Positions 18,001-26,402 of a stretch of 64,000 nucleotides of DNA are shown here, piece by piece. Location: contig NZ_NPDS01000001.1 in assembly GCF_002811925.1 (NCBI RefSeq), positions 711,001 through 775,000 on the forward strand, written 5' to 3'. The notes under the pieces are model-generated. The model searched no databases, was not told where the DNA came from, and saw nothing but the letters and a program-made list of their open reading frames with translations. The stretch is from Leptospira barantonii (GTDB taxonomy: Bacteria > Spirochaetota > Leptospiria > Leptospirales > Leptospiraceae). A program made the position numbers and the translations under genes. Within the stretch, counting starts at the first letter, position 1, and each line of letters opens with the position of its first letter.

Positions 18001-20452
18001 GCTCCTTATGAACCGTGTACGAAAGATCGTATTCCTTGGCCCAGAGTTCCTTGTCTCCTTTTTCCGCTTCGGGAAGCGCGAACAAAAGTTCTCTGGCTTT
18101 TTCGGAATACAACTTCGCGGGTTTGTAAGCCGCGGAGAGTTTCGCTTTTTGCGCGGCTTGAATATTCAATTGTAGTAATTTTCTTTTTTCGGAATTTTCG
18201 GTGATCAACATCGAACCCGTATTCAAGTGGTTCACGACGTCGAAGACCGAGTCTTCCAAAGCCTTTTCGTTCAGGTTCTCGAGAAGGATTCTTCCGATCT
18301 GCAAACGAACGGATTGTTTTTGATCCTCGCTTAAAAGTTCGTAACTCGCTTGTTGAACCCGGTCGTGTTGAAAACGGAACTGAATCGTCTTTGCGGTTTG
18401 AAAATTTTTATCCTTGTTCTCCCCGATTTCCTCCATGGAATCCACGAGTCTGTAGTTGTCCCCGATCGGAACGATCAGTTCTTCTTCCATGGTTTCCATG
18501 ATCGCGGCCATGGTTTCCTTGAGGGTCGCGCCGAGGATTTTGGATTGGATTCCGAGATCGAAATTGCTTCCGATACAGGAGGCGAGTTTTAAGGTTTCCT
18601 GAGTTCGAGGGGATAACTTTTTGATTCTTCTTACGAGAAGTTCGACCACGTTATCCGAAATATCGGTCTTCTTGATCTTTTCGAGATTCCAGATCCATTT
18701 GCCGGAGATCGTGGAACTTCCTTTTTGATACGTTATGATTTCCTCTTTGGAAAGTTGTTTGAGAAGTTCGTTGATAAAGAACGGGTTCCCTCTCGTTTTT
18801 GAATATACGATTTCAGCGAAACTCAGCGTTTCTTCCGCGGGTCTTCTCAAGCTGTCCGATAAAAGCTGGTTTACGTTTTCCAAACTCAAGGGTTTGAGAA
18901 GAATCTTATCCAGACGGAATCCTTCCTTTTCCAACCCGGTCACCATCGTGGAGAACGGATGTGTGGAATCCACCTCGTTGTCTCTGTAGGCCAACATTAG
19001 AAAAAGATAATTTACGGAAACGTCCTCGATCAGATTTTTTACGAGTTCGAGGGAAGGAGTGTCCGCCCACTGAAGATCGTCCAAAAAAACCGCGAGCGGA
19101 TGATCCTGATTTGCGAAGATCTTTATAAAATTCTGAAATACCAGATAAAAACGGTTCGCGTTTTCCTGCGGTCCGAGTTCCGTCACCGGAGCCTGTTCTC
19201 CGATGATAAACTCGAGTTCGGGCAATACGTCCGTCATCACCTTTCCGTTTGCGCCTAACGTGTCCCGGATTTTGTTTTTCCAATCCTCGATTCTTTCCGG
19301 GGATTCGGTGAGGATCTGTTCGATGAGATTCGAAAAAACCTGGATGATCGCGCTGAAAGGAACGTTGCGGTTGTACTGATCGAACTTACCGGAAATAAAA
19401 TAACCTTTGGATTCTGTGAGAGGTTTGTTGATTTCCTTTACGAGTGAGGACTTTCCGACGCCGGAATAACCCGCGATTAGAACCACGCTCGTTCTTCCCG
19501 TTTCGGTGACTCGTTTGAATTCGCCTAACAACGATTCGATGTATTCCTCTCTTCCGTAGAGTTTTTGAGGAATTTTGAATTCGTTGGAATAATCCTTGGA
19601 ACCGAGAGTGAACGCGGGTGCGTCGCCGGATTCCAACCATTTGTCTCGGGTCGTTTCCAAGTCTGCCTTGAGTCCTTCCGAGGTTTGGTATCGGTCCTCC
19701 GCGGTTTTGGACAAAAGTTTTAATACGATATGCGAAAGCGCTTCCGGAATTTCGTTGCGGATCTTACGGGGTTCTATCGGTGATTTTGCGAGATGAAAGT
19801 GTACGAGTTCCAAAAGATCTTCGCTTTCGAACGGAAGTTTTCCGGTGAGAAGTTCGTAGAAGGTGACTCCGAGAGAATAGAAGTCGCTTCTGTAATCCAC
19901 GGAACGATTCATTCTTCCCGTTTGTTCGGGAGAAACGTAGTGAATGCTTCCTTCGAGACGGTTCGGATTGGACCAGGAAGTTTCCTCTTTCGAAAGTCTT
20001 GTCGAAATCCCGAAGTCTACGATTCGTAACAACTCGTTGTCCGGATTGAATATGATATTGTCCGGCTTTAAGTCCTTATGTATTACTTTTTTATTATGTA
20101 TTTCACCGAGTTTTTCCGAGAGATCGATCGCGATCTTGAAGAAGTCCTTTAGGTTGACCGGTTTTTTTCCCGAGAAATGTTTGAGAGTTCCTCCGGGAAC
20201 GAATTCCAAAATCAAGGTGAAACCTTCGGGAATTTTTTCCATGCCGAAGGCTTGGATCATTCTTTCCGAAGCGAGATAATTCAGAATTTCGTATTCGTTT
20301 CTAAGATTGACGACCGCCGGATGCAGTTCGTCTAAAATCGGAATGTATTTGATGACGACGTTTGCGCCGTCCTTCGTGCGGATCGCCTTGTAGACCTCCG
20401 TGGAGGAATCCGCGTTCATTCTTTCTTTTAGTTCGTAACCTTCTATTTTCAT
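15098..20452 (-). CDS. Ser/Thr kinase - AAA ATPase - GAF - SpoIIE phosphatase hybrid sensor
   Basis: This is a 1,784-residue multidomain protein. The N-terminal PknB-type kinase is at about 5-265: VVIKYI Lys, HKDLKPDN, VDFGIS and a PEQTGRMNRSVDYRSD activation segment. An AAA/MalT-like ATPase follows at about 300-600 (Walker A AGYSGVGKSS, Walker B VFLDDLQWAD). Then come a long helical TPR-like region (about 650-1350), GAF (about 1370-1520), a short coiled coil, and a SpoIIE/PP2C phosphatase (about 1560-1780; SGDFYW, AAVDCTGHGVPGA, YLATDGYMDQ, QRDDITLIG). All core catalytic residues seem intact. It is a plausible SiaA counterpart. ATG 20452 was chosen because an earlier start would overlap the upstream gene. 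Confidence 0.9.
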   Translation of the reverse strand: MKIEGYELKERMNADSSTEVYKAIRTKDGANVVIKYIPILDELHPAVVNLRNEYEILNYLASERMIQAFGMEKIPEGFTLILEFVPGGTLKHFSGKKPVNLKDFFKIAIDLSEKLGEIHNKKVIHKDLKPDNIIFNPDNELLRIVDFGISTRLSKEETSWSNPNRLEGSIHYVSPEQTGRMNRSVDYRSDFYSLGVTFYELLTGKLPFESEDLLELVHFHLAKSPIEPRKIRNEIPEALSHIVLKLLSKTAEDRYQTSEGLKADLETTRDKWLESGDAPAFTLGSKDYSNEFKIPQKLYGREEYIESLLGEFKRVTETGRTSVVLIAGYSGVGKSSLVKEINKPLTESKGYFISGKFDQYNRNVPFSAIIQVFSNLIEQILTESPERIEDWKNKIRDTLGANGKVMTDVLPELEFIIGEQAPVTELGPQENANRFYLVFQNFIKIFANQDHPLAVFLDDLQWADTPSLELVKNLIEDVSVNYLFLMLAYRDNEVDSTHPFSTMVTGLEKEGFRLDKILLKPLSLENVNQLLSDSLRRPAEETLSFAEIVYSKTRGNPFFINELLKQLSKEEIITYQKGSSTISGKWIWNLEKIKKTDISDNVVELLVRRIKKLSPRTQETLKLASCIGSNFDLGIQSKILGATLKETMAAIMETMEEELIVPIGDNYRLVDSMEEIGENKDKNFQTAKTIQFRFQHDRVQQASYELLSEDQKQSVRLQIGRILLENLNEKALEDSVFDVVNHLNTGSMLITENSEKRKLLQLNIQAAQKAKLSAAYKPAKLYSEKARELLFALPEAEKGDKELWAKEYDLSYTVHKELAEVLYLNGNFEESQEMIHTLLKQAKTPVEQAEAYNLLMIEYSAQGKFDLAMPTVIKALKPLGIEIPTSNFDKVVDKEIEEAKKNLKGRTVTSLLDEPLMTDPNHIWAVNLLISAIPMAYNKEPALFPVICLKMANLLMKYGNLSDSYGYSCYGMVLVGKLADYKGAYDFCELAVKLSEKHMNSGGYTKAANILANYSSSFVKHLKLSEEVNVKCVQSALDSGEFLHGSYAAMNDASNVMFQGKNLEILKPKINQLLKFVRKVKNNLAIDTILGTALVLSNLRGETGSHLDFSTAEYQEKEYIDLCNDHQSPAPIVTFKVMKVRSLLMYGENQLALQEAEEANGMILYLGGQYGPLEHNFLYSLALAANYKKVSPDLKKEYLKKIKENQKQLLSLAESCPENFYHKYLLVDAELARLEYKNWKAARTYEAAIREARKNEFQNDEALACEMAAMFWLSKGSVKIAGEFINEAFHRYGLWGANLKQSMLKSKFPEFIRERGTGTLRTHRTISSTTAAATEVYSGQTLDLQSVLKSSTAISGEIKLENLLDKLMKIVIENAGAQRGVLILKKEGRLYVEAEGSISKDDVEVLTGIPLGNSKNLPISLIYYVERTKENLVLRNANQDEKFNKDEYIKNSKTKSVLCAPVIKQGEISGILYLENNLSEGAFTSDRLQIMNILSSQAAISIDNALLYANMEEKVRERTRELGQANADLGLKNQHITDSIQYSLNIQQAILPSEDILEKNLNEQFVLFRPKDIVSGDFYWFSKKEGSIFLAAVDCTGHGVPGALMSMIGNTLLNQIVNEAGIKDPGKVLEHLNRNVRQALKQDTMDANSVDGMDICFCRIDGDKVLFAGAKRPLYFSKGDKIEEIKGDRHSIGGRQKEDSRTYTTHEVKLEKGKPTMFYLATDGYMDQPNPQRQRIASKGLIGFLQSVLSLPASEQKERLAAFLDGHQAGESQRDDITLIGFRI

Positions 20453-20475
20453 ATATGTCGATTTTCTTATATTCG

Positions 20476-21450
20476 TCAGAGGCGAAATAAGAGTCCTCCC
20501 CAATAAAATCCGCCGCCGACGGCGGGTGTGAGGAACAAGTCTCCTTTTTTGAATTTTCCTTTATAATAATATTCTGATAATACGATCGGGATCGAAGCCG
20601 CCGAAGTGTTTCCGACTTTTTCGAAGTTCATCAGGATTTTTTCCCTGGGGAACTTGGTTCTTTTGAGAACGTCCTGAACCACCACGTCGGTTCCGGGATG
20701 AGGAACTACCCAGTCGATGTCGTCTATCGTAAGTCCGTTCTTTTCCAAAAGAAGATCCATGGACTTGAGAGTGAGATCCGCGGCGTTGGTCACAAGTTCC
20801 GGATAACTTTTTACGTAACTCGCCGGAGGAGGTCCGGTCACGATGATTCCCGCCAAGTCTCCGTCGTCCTGCAGAAAGGAATCGATGATTCCGAAATTCT
20901 GATCCCCCGTATGTTCGAGAAATACTCCGGCGGCCGCATCTCCTGCGGTGAATTCTCCGTAACCACCCATGCGGGTTCTTACTGAAAAACGTTCGCTTCC
21001 GATCACGAGTGCGTTTTTGAATTTTCCCGTTCCTAAATACGCGGAAGCGGTTTGAACCCCGTGAACGAAACCGGTGCAAGCGGTGCTAACGTCGAATGCG
21101 AGCGCGTTTTTTGTTCCTGAAAGTTTGGAAGCCTGAGGTGCGAGATCGGGAAGATAATAACGATCGGTCCAGTTCGCGAGAATGTAGAGATCCACGTCCT
21201 CCGGTTTTTTGCCGGCGTCTTTCAGAGCCATCTCGGCGACCTGAGCCGCCATAAACATCGGGGTTTCTTTTTCGTTCGCCCTTCTTCTTTCGTTGACTCC
21301 GATATTTCCGATCACCGCTTTTTCAGCGGGATGCATTTCCGGAAATTTCAAACGAGAGCGGATCTCTTCGTTGGTTACGATCTGTTCGGGGAAATAATGA
21401 CCGAAACCGGTGATTCTCACTCCGTTCGACGTTAGATTTTTTCCGCTCAT
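20476..21450 (-). CDS. 3-oxoacyl-ACP synthase III (FabH)-like ketosynthase
   Basis: This is a 324-residue thiolase-fold condensing enzyme. The Cys-His-Asn triad is present: Cys125 in STACTGF, His251 in VPHPGTD and Asn281 in VGNTSAASIP. The C-terminal GGGFYWGGLLFRL matches the family. It would join an acyl-CoA or acyl-ACP to malonyl-ACP or a similar extender. The loop RMGGYGEFTAGDAAAG differs from housekeeping FabH, so a special acyl chain is possible. AGAGGA precedes the ATG by a normal distance. It lies between the CoA-transferase gene (33 bases upstream) and the giant signalling gene (23 bases downstream), which implies co-transcription. Confidence 0.85.
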   Translation of the reverse strand: MSGKNLTSNGVRITGFGHYFPEQIVTNEEIRSRLKFPEMHPAEKAVIGNIGVNERRRANEKETPMFMAAQVAEMALKDAGKKPEDVDLYILANWTDRYYLPDLAPQASKLSGTKNALAFDVSTACTGFVHGVQTASAYLGTGKFKNALVIGSERFSVRTRMGGYGEFTAGDAAAGVFLEHTGDQNFGIIDSFLQDDGDLAGIIVTGPPPASYVKSYPELVTNAADLTLKSMDLLLEKNGLTIDDIDWVVPHPGTDVVVQDVLKRTKFPREKILMNFEKVGNTSAASIPIVLSEYYYKGKFKKGDLFLTPAVGGGFYWGGLLFRL

Positions 21451-21483
21451 AAGGGTCCTCTAGTAAATTCAAATTTCATTTTA

Positions 21484-23271
21484 TTACGGAAGTCTTGTAT
21501 ATACCATAAACTGTTCTATGTAAATCTTTTCCGGATCCAATTCGCGTAAAACGGTGAGTTCTTCCGCTGTGACCGGAGGTTCTTCCTGCAGGGGAATGTC
21601 TTCGTCGGGCGGAAGCCAAGAAGTAAAACGAAGTACCGCTTCTTCCGGTTCCATCTCCTCGTCCGAGGGAGGAGCAATCCAATGCGAAAATTCGAATACA
21701 TGATCCGAGTTCGGTTTTCTTTTGAATCTTCCGAATTGACAAACCGCTTCCATCACACGATCTCCGACCGAGGTGATGTAGTGTACGTGTTTCACGAATC
21801 TTCCTCGATTCGCTTTTGCGACTACGATACAATCCGCGACGGCGGCGATGTCGTTCGCACCTCCGGAGCCCACGAGAAATTTTCCCTTAGCGGTTTTTGT
21901 GGAATTGATATTGCCGAACCAATCCACTTCCGCCGCGCCCAATACTCCGAGACAATGATCGGGGACAACCGTACCGAGAATGCTCGTGATGTCGGAAAGC
22001 ATCGTACATTCTTTCGTATGCAACTGACTGAAAAGAAAAACGTCTCCCGTATGAGGTTTCATCGAGTAGAAGCCGAGTTCCGTGATGACCTTCACGGAAA
22101 TTCCTTCCTTCTCCAAAAAGCGAGCCGCGGTCCACGCGGAGATATGCGCGGCGCCGATTCCGGCGAGAATCGTTTTATAACCTTTTTCTTTTACGTATTC
22201 TTGAATCGCTCTTGCCGCAAGAATGATCATCTGCTCGGAGTCGTTTACCGTTTTAGGATCTTCTAATTTCTCCGCCTTGTTTTCCTCGGGAATGTTCTTC
22301 AATCTTCTTAGACGAGTGCTTCCTAAACGTTCCAAATATTCTTCGTGTCCGCCTTCGATATTTACGAAATCCGCGTACCATTTTTCGGCGCGGGAAGGAA
22401 CGTTGGCGGCTTCGTTGGCTTCGATTTGAAATTCGTAGTCGTCGAGATAGGTGGAAAGACCTTCGAATGCGGGAACTCCCGGAAGATCGTATACACGCAG
22501 AGATTGAGGGTGTGCGCCAAACTCCGCGACTGCGACGGCTTTCACTCTGTTTCCGGGAATCGTAACGAGTTCCGCGGGAATGGAACCCTTGGGAACGATT
22601 CTTTCCACGGTCGCGATCACACCTTGTTTTGCGGCCAAGGCTCCCCAATAACCTTCACCGCTCGGAGGACAAAGAACAAGATTTCCTTCTTCGTCTCCGA
22701 CAACGGCGTGAACAAAAGTAAGATCCGGGTTTAAGGGAAGAATGTACGCAAGGTCCACTCCCTTCTTCCCCTTGTAGTCGGGACCGGGCGAACCGTTGTG
22801 ACCGGGGGATTTGTTTTGAGGATCCGGAAATAAAAACGCTGTTTTGCCTAACTTGTCGAGAATGAGATCGCTACCCAAAAGAGAGTTGGTGATAAAACCG
22901 GGAAGACGCATCGCGCCTGCCATCAATCTTTGAACGATGCTGAGAAGAGACCAGAGTTCCAACTCGAACGGTTTCCCTTCCAGTAAATTAGAATATAATG
23001 AATTAGGAGAAGGTTTCGGATAATTGTCTCCGGCAAAACCGGTGATCATACGTTTTACGATCTTTGCGATCGTAAGCGCGTGCGCGCTCGAATGAATTCC
23101 CGCCATACTGATGACGAACTCCGGATTCGTATTTTGGAAACAACGCGCAAGAGAATAGATGAGCGCGTTGGGTCTGGACATCGTCGCCGAAAGATGTAAG
23201 TGCATACCGGGACGAACCGTTTGCCGGATCATCTCGTCAGGATTTGCAAAGATCTTCGTGTTAGCTTCCAA
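21484..23271 (-). CDS. Family I CoA-transferase-like protein, fused alpha and beta halves
   Basis: The protein has 595 residues. The N-terminal half (about 1-280) resembles alpha subunits and the C-terminal half (about 320-540) beta subunits of acyl-CoA:acetate/3-oxoacid CoA-transferases, with blocks such as TILAGIGAAHISAWTAARFLE, VITELGFYS and FLVGSGGANDIAAVADC. The Glu in TELGFYS is in the right region for the thioester-forming residue, but I cannot be sure of it. The start appears to be TTG at 23271, since no in-frame ATG lies near. It is the first gene of the six-gene minus-strand run and probably supplies or exchanges an acyl-CoA for the FabH-like enzyme. Confidence 0.8.
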   Translation of the reverse strand: MEANTKIFANPDEMIRQTVRPGMHLHLSATMSRPNALIYSLARCFQNTNPEFVISMAGIHSSAHALTIAKIVKRMITGFAGDNYPKPSPNSLYSNLLEGKPFELELWSLLSIVQRLMAGAMRLPGFITNSLLGSDLILDKLGKTAFLFPDPQNKSPGHNGSPGPDYKGKKGVDLAYILPLNPDLTFVHAVVGDEEGNLVLCPPSGEGYWGALAAKQGVIATVERIVPKGSIPAELVTIPGNRVKAVAVAEFGAHPQSLRVYDLPGVPAFEGLSTYLDDYEFQIEANEAANVPSRAEKWYADFVNIEGGHEEYLERLGSTRLRRLKNIPEENKAEKLEDPKTVNDSEQMIILAARAIQEYVKEKGYKTILAGIGAAHISAWTAARFLEKEGISVKVITELGFYSMKPHTGDVFLFSQLHTKECTMLSDITSILGTVVPDHCLGVLGAAEVDWFGNINSTKTAKGKFLVGSGGANDIAAVADCIVVAKANRGRFVKHVHYITSVGDRVMEAVCQFGRFKRKPNSDHVFEFSHWIAPPSDEEMEPEEAVLRFTSWLPPDEDIPLQEEPPVTAEELTVLRELDPEKIYIEQFMVYTRLP

Positions 23272-23735
23272 TGATTTTATCTTTCCCGAACAAGTGTAAA
23301 CGTTTTGAATTTTTCGTTTTCAAACCGCTTGTTGAAATTTTTGTCTATCGATTCGCCTACGAGAAAAAGCGATAAATCGTTACACAAAAAATTCTTTTTT
23401 TAGACATCCCGAATATTTTTATACGATTCGATTTTCGACAAACACCGCATAGATTAAAGCGACGACAATGGTGGAAAGATATTCTTTTAAGAATGCACTC
23501 TAGCAAGAACTTTTTACCGAATCGAAAGCAAAACTCGGAACGGATTCAAGACAAGCATTCCGAAAACCGAAATTAAGAATAGGGAAGAACTCGGATCATT
23601 CCGCGATTTTCCCGATCGGACACGCGTTCTCCCGGACGGAAATTTATTTCCTCTCGGAGGTAAAACGAAACGAGTCCGTATACTTGAAATTCTCTTATGT
23701 CCCAATGAGGATTTCCGAAAAGCCGCTAAAAAATT
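23272..23735. other. 464-base divergent intergenic region
   Basis: This is an AT-rich spacer between the six-gene minus-strand run and the thioesterase gene. It must contain both promoters, but I could not fix one with confidence. It holds several poly-A/T tracts and no repeat shared with the rest of the window. A minus-strand open frame of 86 codons inside it has no family signal or ribosome site. Confidence 0.4.
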
Positions 23736-24605
23736 ATGACAGAGATACAAATAGAATTTCCGGAGCAGTATCATTTTTCGACGGAGTTATCCATACGAAA
23801 AACGGATCTTGCATTGGACATTCACGTATCGTTCGCGTCCATTCTCGACATCGTGATGGAAGCGCATCTTCAGTTCTTTCAATATCTCGGGTTTTCCGTC
23901 ACGGACATCTACGGAAAGAGCATCATCTTCGCAAACGCCGGAATTCTCTATCAGGGAGAACTTCTCTACGGGGATCAGGTAAAGATCGATGTCGTATTAA
24001 ATAATCTGGCGGAGAAGTCCTTCGATCTCACGTTTCGTTTATCCAAGGATCAAAGAAGGGAGAAGGTTTCCCTTGTTAAGATTCGGGTTTTGTTTTTCGA
24101 TTATTCCATCCGTAAAGTGGTGCCCGTTCCGGAAGGTTTTAGAAAGATTTTTACGGAAGGAAAAATTCCTTCCTACCCATCTCCGCCCGTGGGAGCCGAT
24201 ATCGGAAGCGGACCGCAGAGTTCCACGCAGATCCGAAATTTCGACAAACTCGAAGTGTTGCGTCTTGCTCACGATTTGATTTTAAAAGTCTATGCGCTCG
24301 GCAACAAGATGGACGCGGTCAAACTCAAGGAACACGGACCCTTGTTTGAACATATACGATCGGTTGCGACCCTTCTTCCCGTAAGAATCGCGGGAGCCTG
24401 GGGAAGTAGAATCCTTTCCGAAAAGATCAAAAACATTCTCAAAGCGAAAGTCCATCTGGAAGAACTGCGTTATCTGCTCGTTCTCGTCCAGGATCTGAAG
24501 GTTTATTCCATCGAAAAAGAATTGTCCGATCTGGAAACGATCAACGGACATCTTAAAAAATATCTCGTCCGAGTCCGAAACGGAAAGACGAGAAAACTGA
24601 TTTGA
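23736..24605 (+). CDS. Hotdog thioesterase fused to a 23S-IVP-like four-helix bundle
   Basis: The protein has 289 residues. Residues about 10-135 are an acyl-CoA thioesterase-type hotdog fold (DIVMEAHLQFFQYLGFS, then the GELLYGDQVKIDVVLNNLAEKSFDLTF strand pair). After a Pro-rich linker (145-163), residues about 168-285 resemble the 23S rRNA-intervening-sequence/S23 four-helix family: NFDKLEVLRLAHDLILKVY, RSVATLLPVRIAGAWGS and LEELRYLLVLVQDL. It may hydrolyse or hand over an acyl thioester; the helical part could be a docking or oligomerising module. It is divergent from the CoA-transferase operon and 40 bases before the SDR gene. Confidence 0.8.
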   Translation: MTEIQIEFPEQYHFSTELSIRKTDLALDIHVSFASILDIVMEAHLQFFQYLGFSVTDIYGKSIIFANAGILYQGELLYGDQVKIDVVLNNLAEKSFDLTFRLSKDQRREKVSLVKIRVLFFDYSIRKVVPVPEGFRKIFTEGKIPSYPSPPVGADIGSGPQSSTQIRNFDKLEVLRLAHDLILKVYALGNKMDAVKLKEHGPLFEHIRSVATLLPVRIAGAWGSRILSEKIKNILKAKVHLEELRYLLVLVQDLKVYSIEKELSDLETINGHLKKYLVRVRNGKTRKLI

Positions 24606-24610
24606 AGTAT

Positions 24611-24626
24611 ATTCTAAAATTCTAAA
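24611..24626. repeat. Tandem ATTCTAAA octamer upstream of the SDR gene
   Basis: Two adjacent ATTCTAAA copies lie in the 40-base gap before the SDR start. The same core occurs in a perfect 26-base palindrome at 47472 and at 59892, all in intergenic DNA. It could be a binding site or part of RNA 3' ends. Confidence 0.4.
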
Positions 24627-24645
24627 CTATTTTTCGGAGAATTCC

Positions 24646-25404
24646 ATGAAAGACAAAGTCGCAATGGTGACCGGAGGAAGCACCGGGATCGGAAAGGCGG
24701 TCGTTCAAGAGTTCGTCTTAAGAGGCGTAAAGGTCGTATTCTGCGGTCGCAGGCTCGACGAAGGAAAAAAACTCGAAACGAAAATCCGAGAACAAGGCGG
24801 AGACGTTTATTTCGTAACCTGCGACGTGACTTCGGGCGAACAAGTGAAAAAAGTCGTGGATACCGCGGTAGAAAAATTCGGAAGACTCGATTTCGGAATC
24901 AACAACGCGGGAATCATGGGGCTCAATCATCCTCTTCACGAATATCCCGAGAACGTTTGGGACAACGTGGTTAACGTGAACTTAAAAGGCGCGTGGCTTT
25001 CCATGAAATATCAGATCCCGGAAATTATAAAAGTCGGAGGAGGGGCCGTGGTCAACGTCTCTTCAATCTCCGGAATCAACGGAGTCGTGGGGATCAATCC
25101 ATATGCGGCGGCGAAACACGGCGTTGTCGGATTAACAAAAAGCGCCGCCTTGGAATATGCGAAGAAGAATGTCCGAGTCAACGCGATTTGTCCCGGCGCC
25201 GTGAAGACCGAAATTTTGGACGAACTGTTTCATCTTGCAAAAGATCCCGAAGAGGCGGAAAAACAACTCGTGAAGTTGCATCCTCTTCACAGAATTGCGA
25301 CACCCGAAGAAATCGCAAAAACGGTGGTTTGGCTTTGTAGCGAAGATTCCTCATTTATAACTGGAACGGCGATCCCGGTTGACGGAGGATATTCGGCGAA
25401 GTAG
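24646..25404 (+). CDS. Short-chain dehydrogenase/reductase, FabG-like
   Basis: This is a 252-residue classical SDR. The cofactor loop TGGSTGIGKA is at residues 9-18, the NAG motif at INNAGI near 86-91, and the catalytic set is Ser in VSSISG near 140 with YAAAK near 153-157. GRR after strand 2 favours NADP(H). The C-terminal GTAIPVDGGYS is typical. It is probably a 3-oxoacyl-ACP or 3-hydroxyacyl reductase given the thioesterase and ketosynthase neighbours, but SDR substrates cannot be read from sequence. CGGAGAA precedes the ATG. Confidence 0.88.
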   Translation: MKDKVAMVTGGSTGIGKAVVQEFVLRGVKVVFCGRRLDEGKKLETKIREQGGDVYFVTCDVTSGEQVKKVVDTAVEKFGRLDFGINNAGIMGLNHPLHEYPENVWDNVVNVNLKGAWLSMKYQIPEIIKVGGGAVVNVSSISGINGVVGINPYAAAKHGVVGLTKSAALEYAKKNVRVNAICPGAVKTEILDELFHLAKDPEEAEKQLVKLHPLHRIATPEEIAKTVVWLCSEDSSFITGTAIPVDGGYSAK

Positions 25405-25514
25405 GAAAATGAAAATTCTATTTTGTGAAACCTTTTGATGGAAAAATTTGAGAGATAAATAATCATGAACCAGTCTGATCTATAATAAAAAAATAGTTTG
25501 GCGAAGATTTGTTC

Positions 25515-25545
25515 TTGAAGTTCGCTAATGACACATATTTATAAT
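25515..25545 (+). promoter_or_regulatory. Possible sigma-70 promoter for the PP2C gene
   Basis: A perfect TATAAT at 25540-25545 lies 38 bases before the PP2C start. The best -35 (TTGAAG at 25515) is 19 bases away, longer than ideal. A second TATAAT occurs near 25481 in this AT-rich gap. Confidence 0.3.
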
Positions 25546-25583
25546 AGATTTTCGGAAATTATTTCAATTTCCAGTGTTTCTCC

Positions 25584-26402
25584 ATGATTATCAACTACTT
25601 CGGAATAACGGAAAAAGGAAACTTTCGTTCGCATAACGAGGATTCGATGTATGTTTCCGGCGAGATCGTTGCCGGAACCGTATCGGGTTCGTTTGCGTCT
25701 TCCGGACTTCGAGATTCCGCAGTGGCTCCTATGATTCTCGCGCTCGCCGACGGGATGGGCGGTCATATCTCCGGGGAAATCGCAAGTCGTATGACCTTGG
25801 AGAAACTTGCCTGGACCGAACGTGCGATTCAACCTTTGGAAGAATTGCCCAGAGCCGGTTGGCAGAATCTTTTCCGCAAAATCAATCACGAGATCAACGA
25901 TCACGCAAAGGCGACCGGAAGACTCGGAATGGGAACCACGTTAGTCGGCGTTCTCTTCGGAAGAAGAAAGGTTCTTGTCTTCAACATGGGAGACAGCAGG
26001 GCTTATCATCTTTCTTCCCAAGGCGTTCATAAGATTACGGTCGATCATTCCTTTTCGGATACCGTTAAAGGAAATCAGATTTCGAGAAGTTATATCACGA
26101 GTTGTATCGGAGGCGGCACCACCGATCTTCAGATGGATCTATTCGATATAACGAATTCGTTAAGCGAAGGAGATCGCATTCTTCTTTGTACGGACGGATT
26201 GACGGACGTGATTAAGATAGACGATCTGGAAGAGATTCTTAGAAACGCGTCGAGTGCGAAAGAGGCTTGTTCTCATCTTTCGGAAGAGGCCAACCTGAGA
26301 ATGACGAAGGACAACACGTCCGTGATTGTGATCGAAGTCAAGGAGATGGCGCTTTCTCACGCCGAACCTTGGAAGCTTACCCCAAACGAAAGAAAACGGT
26401 AA
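25584..26402 (+). CDS. PP2C-family Ser/Thr protein phosphatase
   Basis: This is a 272-residue cytoplasmic metal-dependent phosphatase. Motifs in order are GNFRSHNEDS near residues 12-21, LADGMGGH near 53-60 (metal Asp), GMGTTLVGV near 114, NMGDSRAYHL near 134, CTDGLTDV near 207 and DNTSVIVI near 243. All expected metal-binding Asp residues are present. Its last 26 bases overlap the 3' end of a convergent SiaB-like kinase gene, so the two transcripts are antisense to each other at their ends. It is a plausible opponent of that kinase or of the PknB-type kinase nearby. Confidence 0.88.
   Translation: MIINYFGITEKGNFRSHNEDSMYVSGEIVAGTVSGSFASSGLRDSAVAPMILALADGMGGHISGEIASRMTLEKLAWTERAIQPLEELPRAGWQNLFRKINHEINDHAKATGRLGMGTTLVGVLFGRRKVLVFNMGDSRAYHLSSQGVHKITVDHSFSDTVKGNQISRSYITSCIGGGTTDLQMDLFDITNSLSEGDRILLCTDGLTDVIKIDDLEEILRNASSAKEACSHLSEEANLRMTKDNTSVIVIEVKEMALSHAEPWKLTPNERKR

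Noticed and set aside
21682..22266. Plus-strand open frame of 194 codons opposite the CoA-transferase gene
   Set aside because: It is the antisense of a well-supported gene and has shadow-like composition.
23514..23774. Minus-strand open frame of 86 codons in the divergent spacer
   Set aside because: It runs into the thioesterase start on the other strand and has no ribosome site or recognisable family.
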